Source of the DNA: Bigelowiella natans CCMP2755
Lineage: Eukaryota; Cercozoa; Chlorarachniophyceae
Reading direction: 5' to 3'
DNA length: 64,000 nt
Assembly (NCBI GenBank): GCA_000320545.1
Contig: ADNK01001542.1
Location: forward strand, 51,233 to 115,232
Both the position numbers and the translations under genes were made by a program. Shown here one piece after another: positions 34,493-44,647 of this stretch (positions within the stretch are counted from its first letter, which is position 1; the number at the start of each line of letters is the position of its first letter). The notes below the pieces were generated by a model. It was not told the origin of the DNA and did not search any database. It saw only the letters and a list, made by a program, of their open reading frames with translations.

Positions 34493-35125
34493 ATAATATG
34501 TGTGTAGATTTAAAATATCATCGTATCGTTTTTTTCAGGAAATGAGGTTTCTATATTTATCATGCTACGTGACAGCAATATTAATGCAATGGACATTGAA
34601 GGTTATACACATTCACGTACACACACACACACGTCTACACGCCTACACGCACTCACTCATGGCAATCAAACAAATAATATTATTCTCATGTTTTGATATT
34701 CTTCACACGCTCAGTCATCCAGAGATCTAGTAAGAAGCTCGATGTGCGGGTATTATCTGCGAACACAAACGCACACCCGCAATCAACAAGCATAAAGATC
34801 GCTATTATCAACCGCATGTTGGGTCTTATCACCATCACCATTGCTCCTGCACTTGCCGCCTATTCACTCAATAGCAATAACCCACGTCGTGACAGATATA
34901 CGATCAACCGTTGATGGAGAGCCCCCTCACGTATGATGTCATTCCGCAATCGACGTAATGCCAACAACCAATCGTGTCCTCATGGTGATGATGCTGATTA
35001 TGATGATGATGACTACGAATTATAATGAGAGCGACAAGGATGCCAAGAAGGACGAGAGAATTCGGATATATGATGATGATAGCACCATATATATCTCCAA
35101 CACTGCTTTTGCAATGTATATAAAT

Positions 35126-35169
<44 letters not shown>

Positions 35170-35546
35170 GTGTTGTGTGATAATTGTATATTCTGCGATT
35201 TGGAACACCTAACTCGCCCCCCCCCCCCCCCCCTTTTTGTTTCCCCCCGGGTAAAATCCGGTTTATTGAACAAAAAAAAGGAAAAGGGCAATGTTTTTTG
35301 TTTTGCTGTGTACAAAAAGAAACAAAAAAAGGGGAATGGGTCCATCAGATGGATCTACTGCGCACATTTTATTAAGAAAAAGAAAGGGGGGGGGGGGGGG
35401 GGGCTGATACGTTTCTTAACAATCTACGGCTTTTTATTTGATTAAATTATGCGACAAACCATAACAAGAAATGAGCGGCAAAGACCCTACGATTTTAACA
35501 TTCTAATGAAGTTTTGTTTCATCATCTACTTCATTGCCGGATATAC

Positions 35547-35585
<39 letters not shown>

Positions 35586-36694
35586 GTAATATATACGTCG
35601 TCGCTATGGGTATAAGATGAATTAACACGCGCTCTTTTCCATCAGCGATACATACACATTGTTATGGAGAAGAAAGAGCGGGACCGCGTATGGCCATATT
35701 GTTTCACCTCTGAGGACAGGTGAGAGAGAGTGCTGTGCAAATTGTTAAATGATGCCATATGCATTTCTACCTTTTCGTCGCAGGTCGCTCCTCCCCCCCC
35801 CCCCTTCCCAAACATATTGTTGATGTAGTTTATTGAGTTATAACGAAGGATATTCCCCCCTCTTCTTCCATCGCAGGGAAGCAACAATGGAAATCACGAA
35901 TCGGGTGTACATGGACATCGACATCGACGATGTAGTCACTTACTACGATATCAATGCGATGAGATGAATGATTCATTCTCCCGCTGCATTTGGAATTTTG
36001 AATGCTGAGTTCCTTTCCTTGTCCTCCTCCTTCTCCTCCTCCTCCTCCCCCTCCGTTGTTTTCCTTCCGATTTTTCGACGAGATTGCTGCGCTCTGTGTT
36101 TCGAATCATAATAATGTTAAATGACCGTCCCCACCCCTTGTTCTTGGCCTTTCAGGAGCGCATAGGGCGGATCGTAATCGGTAAGTCGTAGAAGCGTAAA
36201 TTTGACAACAACATCCAGAGAAACAGTGCTCGTTTTTCCCTGGCACGAATATCGCCGAATGCCGTTCATTTGAATATAAAAGCCATTTCATCGTAAAAGA
36301 GAAGTAGCCCCTTTGCATCAATCTCGTTTGCTTCCAGTAGAGCTCATATATTGCACTCATACTCGGTTATGCGAGATGACGCTGGGGGTGTAGTCATCAG
36401 ATTGGGATTCACGCACTCTGCCGTCTTGTTTGCTTTGATGCTCCTCGTTACATTCTTCGTCATCAGGCCTGTTTGGCCACGACGCTCCAGCAACTTGTAA
36501 AAACTTCAGGTATATATCGTGGTGGACCTAGCGCATGTGCCGTGCTATGTGAAAGGCTCTCTTTGTTGTTAGCTAGAACCCTATATATCGGGCTTTGGAT
36601 GTGAAATAAGAGATGTTCTTCATCTTCTTTTTGGTAACAACTATTACAGGTACTTTTGCAACAACCAGCCTCAAGATACATATAAGGTGGTAGC

Positions 36695-36727
<33 letters not shown>

Positions 36728-36887
36728 TATTGTTGTACCATGTCAATTGAAATTACCCTTACCACCATCATTGTAAGCCATTTGGTGTTTCATCCTGCTT
36801 TTGTTTTTATAATTCCCTCTCTCTCTCTCTCTCCCTCTCTCTCTCTCTCTTTCTCTCTCCACTTCTTTGATTTACACACAAGGGCAT

Positions 36888-36924
<37 letters not shown>

Positions 36925-37504
36925 CACACACACAAACACTCGTGCTGTTGTTGTCCCATCCTAGTTTATATCATAGATCACGCACGTTCTTCGCTATTAG
37001 CACCTCCGTTCTCCTCGCCTTAATCATGCTGTGATCTGCATTGTTTGTTGTCGCCCCATTCCTCTCCCAGGGCAAGGAAATGACATATAAGGGAACGCGA
37101 GTGCATCGTGTAATTCCAAACTTCATAATCCAAGGTCCTACAAGTTCCCTTGACATCTACTATGCGTTGATGTGAACGCAGGGCCACGTTCATATGGCCA
37201 TAATTGCGACTTTGTCCGCCGCATCCCTCTGGCAGTGCACAAATGTCGTGATAGTTAAAAGAGAGAATTAGGCTTCAATCGAGATCTAACCAGATCTGTT
37301 TTGTTTTGTTGTGATTGTCCCGGTTCTGCACGATGGCAAACAATTCAATGTGAATTTTTCCAGGCGGTGATTTTCTAAACGGTACGACTCAAAAACACTA
37401 TTATGACAACGCTACACGACGCATTTAATGAAGTCCGTTAGCGAATCTATACACTCTATACATTTACTTATTTGATAACACACACACACACACACACACA
37501 TACA

Positions 37505-37544
<40 letters not shown>

Positions 37545-37727
37545 TTTATATATTTATATATTTATATATTTATATAGGTGACGGTTCTGGAAGTGGCAGC
37601 ATTTATGGTAGCAATCTATTTCGTAACTAAGGAGGGCAAACTGAGCATTGTTGATATTTGTTTTTTGCGACGAGGCGATGGTGATGGTGATAATGGCTTT
37701 ATGACGTTTGACGATGCACACACACAA

Positions 37728-37792
<65 letters not shown>

Positions 37793-39171
37793 TTTCTGAA
37801 CCGATCCAGGATCGACTTTCAAGGACGAGAACTTCCGAATACGGTAGAATGTAAAGAAGGCGATGATGATGACGACGATGAAGGGGAAGAAGACGAAGAA
37901 GAAGAAGATAATGATGATGATGGTGACGCAATATTGTACTGTTTTACATACCCATTTGATCCCGCAGCTGCGCTGACATGGTATGCTTGTGTTGGACTGT
38001 TTTTATCAGTCATAACGAGGCTGGAATCCTCACTATGGCAAATACAGGTCGGTGTACACTCGATATGCACCAAGAACACAATTGTTAAGCACAGCCCCCA
38101 ACACCCAAGAAGACAATTTTAAACCACCCGAATTAAAAAAAGTACAGAATTGAAAAAAAAAGATGCTAGGAGCCCTGGCACTAATGCCAGTAGCTGTTTA
38201 TAGCAAAGCATGCCGATCAGCTGTGTGCAGGACATTGACTCGTCGGCAAGTAGGCTTTAGACTCTCAAATCAATATTATTGCATAGTCATGCATGATGCT
38301 ATGTTCTCGTCAAAATGAGGTCTCATTTTGCCTTCGTGTAGGGAGAGATACGAACGCTGCACAGGTTGGCTATTAGGCTCAGATTTTGTAACACAAGGAG
38401 AACTAGTGGAACATGCTCCTATTTCCATACGATGACGTTGCGAGTGGCGTTAGAATTCATCTGTAATTGGGTTCGCGTAGGGAGTTAATCACGATATGAT
38501 ATTAATATGCGGATGCATTTAGCTGCGCCTCGAGACTTCCATCGAAAATCATCAAATATTTTCATTGTCACTAAGTTAACATCACGTTCGGAAGATTAAA
38601 TTTTAAAATGGAGACCGACCGTTGAGATGGTGCTGAGAAATGCTGCTCGCGTCAGAGAAAGACTGCGTTTGATGTGTAGAGAGAGAGATACGCCGTTAAA
38701 TCCAGGAATCTTCCCTATTCCCCCCACTATTTTCTCGTCAGTTTATGATAACTTTGCAACCGTCATCTTGGCTAGATTTGAAGCACGTAGCGTTTGGAAA
38801 GGTGGTGTTTCAAAAATTGCATAAATGCTGCCTTTCGTATTCCTTCCATCTTCTGCCCTCCCTTCCACTTGCACACTTTCCCCTTCGATTACCCCCCCCC
38901 CTTATGATCGAGCGGCCTCTCACTTTGAAAGCATTCTGCCTCGATGCCAGGTGGTAGATGGATTGGACATCTTGGAAAAGATAGCTGAAAAGGGATCTCT
39001 GAACGGCGAGGTAGGTTGTTGAATGTATAAATACGCGTGTGCGTGCTTCTGAGACACCGAGCAGTTGGCAGCATAATTGACGTTCGGCTTGTGCGTTTAA
39101 AACTCAACCTGACACTTCAGCCAACGGCGAACATCGTGATATCTGGCTGCGGAGAGTTACCTTGGTATTGA
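32619..39171 (+). CDS. Membrane-anchored cyclophilin (peptidyl-prolyl isomerase)
   Basis: Predicted cis-trans proline isomerase tethered to a membrane. The N-terminus at 32619 reads MESYNACLTLTFYLIVRVI, a single anchor segment, then charged coiled-coil exons: 33253-33341, 33639-33681, 33883-33905, 34250-34290, 34539-34546 (8 nt), 34723-34749. The cyclophilin domain is encoded by 35646-35719, 35877-35931 (MEITNRVYMDI), 36156-36180, 36467-36509 (LFGHDAPATCKNF), 36650-36686, 37071-37134 (RVHRVIPNFIIQG), 37364-37381, 37578-37622, 37810-37843 (TFKDENF), 38010-38047 (AGILTMANT), 38095-38141, 38742-38801 (SSWLDLKHVAFGK), 38951-39010 and 39121-39171 (stop). Phases agree throughout the domain. Active-site Arg, Phe, Gln, Ala-Asn, Trp-Leu and His are present. 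The exon 38095-38141 replaces the usual NGSQF turn with APNTQEDNFKPPELKK, so the active-site Gln is missing. The link from the anchor exon to 33253 is unresolved (no clean donor), so anchor and enzyme could be two genes. Confidence 0.7.
33829..33865. repeat. Poly-C tract
   Basis: An almost pure run of C, broken by two T, in an intron of the cyclophilin gene. Length is probably unreliable. Confidence 0.8.
34182..34226. repeat. (CT)n microsatellite
   Basis: CT tract immediately upstream of the acceptor at 34250; it may serve as an extended polypyrimidine tract. Confidence 0.9.
34430..34490. repeat. Compound (AT)n(GT)n microsatellite
   Basis: AT run switching to GT run inside a cyclophilin-gene intron. 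Another GT tract lies at about 35127-35173 and another AT tract at about 35551-35583. Confidence 0.9.
35215..35405. other. Suspected low-quality sequence
   Basis: Bounded by a poly-C and a poly-G run, this stretch consists of short homopolymer blocks (A, T, C and G runs) unlike the flanking introns. It resembles unpolished long-read consensus. An exon could be hidden or broken here. Confidence 0.55.
36806..36940. repeat. (CT)n and (CA)n microsatellites
   Basis: Adjacent CT-rich and CA-rich tracts in the intron between exons 36650-36686 and 37071-37134. Confidence 0.85.
37480..37577. repeat. (CA)n/(AT)n microsatellite
   Basis: CA tract then AT-rich tract ending at the acceptor of exon 37578. 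A matching CA/AT pair is at about 37715-37788 in the next intron. Confidence 0.85.
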
Positions 39172-39899
39172 TGTATGGGCTGCCAGAGTCTTTGGGTATC
39201 CTACTACTAGAGCATACAATATGCTTTCGCAAGCTGTGTATTCGATTTAATCTAATGTAGTTCATCTTTATAGATGTGTCAAGATATAATTATTCAAAGT
39301 TATGAAAGTACCGCCAGCTATAGGCGTTGCACGCATGGCCACACGCGTACGTGAGTATAGCGAGCATCCATCACAATGAGGCATTACAGCATGTTGTGGG
39401 ACGGCTATACTGCAAGTGCTAGCTATCTAACTATGTATCGTAGCATGCGACACAATAGGTACGTAGACCCTATAGGTAGTGACATTGTCATCTCCACAGC
39501 TAGACAGGCATGAATATGCATGCATGCTGTGACACACATGCATTGCGTCAAATACTGCTTGTTCTGTTAAAAGCAGTTGCTGTGCTTGATGCATGAGACA
39601 AATGCAATGTAAACAAATCAATTTTTCTACTTAGCGTTAGCCGCCCTAACAATCAATGTGTAGGTATGATCGATATGCATCAGACGACAGGCTGGCAGTG
39701 TTCTTAAATTTGCATAGCTACGTATACACATTATGCTGACATGTGAGAAAAGGAAATGCGAACTGCTGCGCGCGCTGCGCGACGATCGATCGCGACCGAA
39801 ACAGTGATTGCATGCTAGCATGGAACACATTACAGCTGATGAGACTAACAGATTATTCAACATTAGTGTTATAGCCACTGCTTTGCACAGTTCTAGAGC

Positions 39900-39975
39900 T
39901 ACATACACGAGGATGGCCATTAAACAAATTTAATAAAAAAACTAATTTATTGATTACAATTGCATCCGTCTTACA
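39900..39975 (-). repeat. MITE arm, AGACGGAT family
   Basis: Reads ACGAGGATGGCCATT at one end and GCATCCGTCTTAC at the other, the reverse complement of the arm at 40077-40138. It probably belongs to an element truncated on its left. Confidence 0.55.
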
Positions 39976-39983
39976 TTAGCTAG

Positions 39984-40138
39984 ATTAGGATGACTATTAT
40001 TGAAAATTTATGATCAATGTCCTCATTATCTAGTTATGTTAGTTATGCGCCTTCGTCTTGCACATCTAGCTAGATGTGTAAGACGGATTTCTGTAATGAA
40101 TCGATTAAATTTGTTCAAAAATTGTAGTCATCCTAACA
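39984..40138. mobile_element. Palindromic (hairpin) MITE
   Basis: Begins TTAGGATGACTA and ends TAGTCATCCTAA. The centre (about 40050-40086) is an almost perfect palindrome around CACATCTAGCTAGATGTG flanked by CGTCTT/AAGACG. The whole element, about 155 bp, can fold into one hairpin. No coding capacity. Confidence 0.65.
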
Positions 40139-40438
40139 CTAGCTAGCATAGCTGCTGTGCAATGCTAGAATGCACTAGTGCAGCAGCTTAGCGGCTAGTA
40201 CTAGAGTATGTGCAGCGCATACTGGCATGTGCACATGCTAGTGAGTTTAAACAAAGTGCAATCATGTAGCCTAGTAGCGCACATTTCTGCATGTCTAGGT
40301 CTAGAGGTGTGCGTGCATGTGTGTACATGCATGCATGAATCGTTTGGCTAGCGCTGGATCTAGGCCATCACGCTACGCACGTAGGGATGTGTCATCTTGC
40401 ATGCATGCATTATCAGTGTGTATGTGTGTGTGCATGTA

Positions 40439-40858
40439 CACAGCTCCGTCAAACCAGGTAACGACGGGGTTGTGAACAGTGCAGCGCTTTGCGACGCGCT
40501 TTGATCGAAGCAGCAGGCAGTTGCAGTTCGTCAAAGAAAAGTCATCAGAACTTGTCCGATGGCCAAACCTCAAAAAATGACCGAAATGTTGACCCAAATG
40601 TCCATTTTCTAGGCCTCAGTGAGCGCGCAAAGTGTGAAAATTCACACCCGTTGTGCAGATGATGCACGCTGCGCGTTTATTCTTTGCCACATTTTGAATG
40701 CTTTTGCGCGTGTGTTTGACCAAATGTGATGTGCACGAAAAATTACAAAGAAATGCGAGCAAATCCAATGTCCATCACATCACACAACGCGCTTGGTCGC
40801 GCGCAAAAGCTTCCAAATGCATGTTCTGACGATTCGTTACAGGTTTGACGGAGCTGTG
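40439..40858. mobile_element. Non-autonomous CACTA-like DNA transposon, 420 bp
   Basis: Terminal inverted repeats: CACAGCTCCGTCAAACC at 40439-40455 and its exact complement at 40842-40858. Complementarity continues imperfectly for about 8 bp inward. The flanks are GTA at 40436-40438 and GTA at 40859-40861, a 3-bp target duplication. A CAC start plus a 3-bp duplication is the signature of the CMC/EnSpm superfamily. The interior is GC-skewed and noncoding, so mobility would need a transposase encoded elsewhere. Confidence 0.75.
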
Positions 40859-41278
40859 GTACGCATGAAAATAGGATACCTAGCTAGCCAACGTGACAAC
40901 ACTAGCAACGGCCAATAAACAAGTGAAATGACATTTCCCCCCCATTTGCCTTTCCGCACTGCTCACATGCAATCTCAAATACATATGTAACAGTAAATAT
41001 GCGCCGAAGTATATCAATTTAGGTATGCATGTGTGTGTGCAAATAACTAGGGGTGACAAAGTTTTAGATCACTAGATCAACAACATGCTCAAAATTTAGA
41101 TTCGTCGTAAATATTAATATAACCCAGCATGGCTGCACTTCAGCACATCATCAACACAACTCATTACTTTACACGTGTGACTGCAAGGAATTCGGCACCT
41201 TTCTAGACCTTGTAGACAATTTGCGCATGCCATACGTAATTAGTCCACAACTAGCACCTAGCGCTCTTTATTTGAGTT

Positions 41279-42168
41279 TCATCTGGTTTTTCCTTCCGAA
41301 CTGGACCTCATTTGCTTCGACCCGAGTGCAGCTGCCTGCGAAGCCTTTTCGTCCTGACAAAAAGCAAGCTCATGAGAACCGACGGCGTTGCGCTTCGGAT
41401 GAGGATTTATCTTACTTGGCGTTGACGTCGCTTCCTTTTGGGGTCTTTTTTCTTAAGAAGGTTGAGCCTCTACGCATTCATAAACGCAACTATTATCACT
41501 TCATGCTATGGGTGTTTTAAGAACACAAAATCATACCTTCTTTGTCGTATCCAGCAAGTGGTGCCGCCTCCTTACAGAGTTCCCGCAAAAGCCAGGAATC
41601 TTCATGTTCCAGGTTTTTTCTGTGAACCATGCAACATTAGGCATGCAGGTTCAGATGAAAAGTACAAGTGCCTACTACTCCTGAATACTATTTATTACCC
41701 AGATGGAGCTGCACATCTTGTATGTCCAGCTTCTTAGATTTGCGATGCTTGGCCAGCTCGCAAGAACGTCTAGCTACTTCATCGACGAACTCTTCCGCAA
41801 TTTCCAAGAGCAACTGCACGATACAAAATGCAACAAACAAATTAATCTTTTTGTTGGAATACGCACAAAAAGCGGGCTGCATTTTATACCATTTCAACGG
41901 CAGGATCGAGCTTCTCCCCCGGGTGATACCTATCGACTAGCTCCTGCAGCCTCTTTGGCTCGAAGATACGCGCCATGGCAACCGAAGTCTGGCTTTGGAC
42001 GTTCTGGGCTAAACAAGTGCGCAGTTGACAAGTGTCCTTGTAGGGAGGAGGTAACCCCGAGCTGTCTTCAGCGCCCTTTTCCCCAGAGATCTCCAGGAGA
42101 TATCCGAGGTGGATCTCGGGCATTTCGACTCGGGAGACTTTCCAGAGATGATTTTGATCCATTACCAC
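41279..42168 (-). CDS. TAF12: TFIID subunit TAF12 (histone fold)
   Basis: TAF12 pairs with TAF4 through a histone fold in TFIID, and is also a SAGA subunit, for RNA polymerase II initiation. Exons: 41890 upward (Met at 41976 gives MARIFEPKRLQELVDRY; the same frame is open to a Met at 42168), 41699-41813 (LLLEIAEEFVDEVARRSC and HRKSKKLDIQDVQLHL), 41537-41619 (KTWNMKIPGF), 41416-41451 (basic KKDPKRKRRQRQ) and 41279-41353 (stop). All borders are GT-AG and phases agree. From 41976 the protein is 131 residues, which covers the conserved C-terminal part of TAF12; the longer start would add 64 residues without recognisable features. Confidence 0.9.
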
Positions 42169-42516
42169 CGGCGTTTCGGCCGGTCACGCTGGTTTCCTAA
42201 GGTTTCTACGATGCCAAATTGTTGTCGTTTTAAAAAAAATCCTTGTGTTTTATTGTCGCGTTCTATTTTGCTCCCGAAGAATGAGAAAGAACTCGAAGCA
42301 GAACCGAAGCAGAACCCAGTAACCAGCTGCCGACACGTTCTAGGACATGGCCGCTGTGTAGTCTTCCTTCACTCAAGTACGCGTCCCGTATCCCGAAGTT
42401 AACTTCGCCAGGTGTATATCACACATTTGTAAAAATGTCTCATTAATCTGCGGAGATTCCAATGGTTTTCTTAAAAGTCATCGCTTTGATGTGTGCTTGA
42501 TAGCGCTACGGACACC
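42169..42516. promoter_or_regulatory. Bidirectional promoter region, TAF12 / TMEM144-like
   Basis: About 350 bp between divergent start codons. No TATA box or known element can be called. The compact spacing suggests shared regulation. Confidence 0.4.
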
Positions 42517-44611
42517 ATGGACGACTCACTAGCTCATGGCTATTTGGCCTCGACGACGGCCTGCATCTTGTTCGCTTTGATGTATGTGCCCATCAAATAC
42601 TACCCAACCTACGACGGAATAACGTTCCAGGTGCGTGTCACGAAAGAGAGAGAGCGTGGGACTGACCTGCACGCTATGTGAAGAAGCGACAGTGCCTCGA
42701 ATTATACATAAGGAGAGTACTTTTCCGTTTAATACCCCCCCTTCCCTTCCCCACCCTAACCCCCTGCTTGCCATTGTCTTCTAATTTCCTCCATCATCAG
42801 TGGTTTCTTTGTGCCGGAGCGTGGTTTTTCGGGTTCCTACTCAACTTTCTCGGGCAGTTCGGCGGTCGCAATCAGGCCGAGATGACGCAAGGTACGCATC
42901 GAGTCGATGCCAACGAATACATGTAGAGGCACAGGGAAAACAAGAACGAGAAATTTTAGACTCGCATCACCACGTCAGAATGAGATATGACCTGACCATG
43001 ACCATGATCATTCATCGGATTGCTAAGGAATGCTGGGGGGTAGCATGTGGGCCATTGCGAACTACTTGGTCGTTCCTACGATGCAGCTCATTGGGTAACA
43101 GAATGACCGAACAATCATCTGACTGGCTGCAATATAATGTGACATATATCACCTTGAGTTAAAAGGAACATGACATGTTGATATGTTGATTATCTGCAGT
43201 TACTCTGAATTTGCTTTCCCCCTTCTCGCCCTGACAGCTATGAGTATCGTTTTGAGCTGATTTACTTAATTTCTGTGATCATGATAGTCTGGGTCTCGGC
43301 TTCTCATGCTTCAACGTGTCCAACCTTGTCGTCGGATACGCGGGTGTTGTGAAGAACGATGATGATAGTGGCTATTGCTGTTCTGTGCCTCCCAGCGGAA
43401 TTTATGTGTTAAGATTCTCATATTTTAAGACCTGAAAGGGTGATGGTTTGTGATATATGGAAAATCCGTATTAATCGCTCATATTTAACGTCTTTGCATC
43501 ACTTTGTGCTGCTCGATAGTGGGCCGATTCGGGCTGTTTGGAGTCGATCCAGACCCCACCACGTACTACCCATCACCCATCAATGAGAGATGACTCGTAG
43601 CGACAGGACAGAGCTGTTGTTATTTGCCTCCTCTCTACCGATATCGTGATGATTCGCAATGGAAACCGTCGTGTTATTGTTATCAGGTGGGTTGGGGACC
43701 TGGGTCTTTGCATCCTCGTGCTGTCGTTCGTGTTCATGCTAAGAGTGAAAACTGCGGATGACGCTTCCCCCGCAGCTGATGAGACACCGACGCCGGTAGT
43801 TATCTCCCCTCCCCCTCCACCCCTCCTCTAATCCCCGACTCCGCATTTCGACAAATAGCTGACGTAGCTTCCAGGTCATATAATCGTTTCTCTCTTCTCC
43901 TCCTCCTCCTCCTCCTCCTCCTCCTCCTCCTGTTCTCTGATTGTTTTTTAGTCGCAGTACGGTGCGATGCAAGCGCATAGCGTGTCTCGCTCAGCATCTG
44001 GACACCAATTGAGGAAGTCGAAAAGTACACGTGCGGGAGAGGCGGCGGGGGGGGGCGGGGGCAGTATTGATATGGCATATTCTAATCCTCGGCACGACAA
44101 TAACGCCGAGGGCAGCTATGGTGGTATTACTGCATCTTCTACGCATGATTTCTAAATCATATCTGCAGGTGATGATAGCTGGCGGCCGATGAATAGGAAG
44201 ACTCCGAAGACGACGCCGTCCAATCTTTCGAAACGTAGAAGTACGCTGCTCTTTGGAGCGATGCCAGGGGCCATTGCTGCTATCGGTACCCCATCGAATA
44301 TCCAATGGGAGGGGGAGGGGGTTGGGCGGCGGCCAGCGATACGTGCTGTTCCTAAATCAAAGGCCGCTATTTTTGATGATCCCGCCTTGCATTGAATGGA
44401 CGAGAACTGCTGCTCTCTTGACACCTCTGAACCTACTGTTTGCTCGTAGGTCAAGAAGACGAAGCGAGCAATTATAAGTAATAGTACCATCTTCATGCTG
44501 GAAAGGAATTGCTTCATGGCCTCAATGAACCCCCCCCCCCCCCCCCCTTCTCCTGTCCTTTGCAACCTCGAATCATCATCGTCATCACCATCGTCGTCGT
44601 CGTCGTGGTTG

Positions 44612-44647
<36 letters not shown>

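Larger units (their letters stand above)
39172..41278. other. Transposon-rich intergenic island
   Basis: About 2.1 kb between the cyclophilin stop and the TAF12 stop (convergent genes). It contains the MITE arms and hairpin at 39900-40138, the CACTA-like element at 40439-40858, AATGCTAGAATG (about 40158) and many CTAGCTAG words. No intact transposase or other coding frame was found. Confidence 0.65.

Noticed and set aside
38048-38741. Apparent loss of the cyclophilin exon for the NTNGSQ segment
   Set aside because: A phase-matched exon at 38095-38141 fills the gap, although with divergent sequence; the gene is not simply broken.
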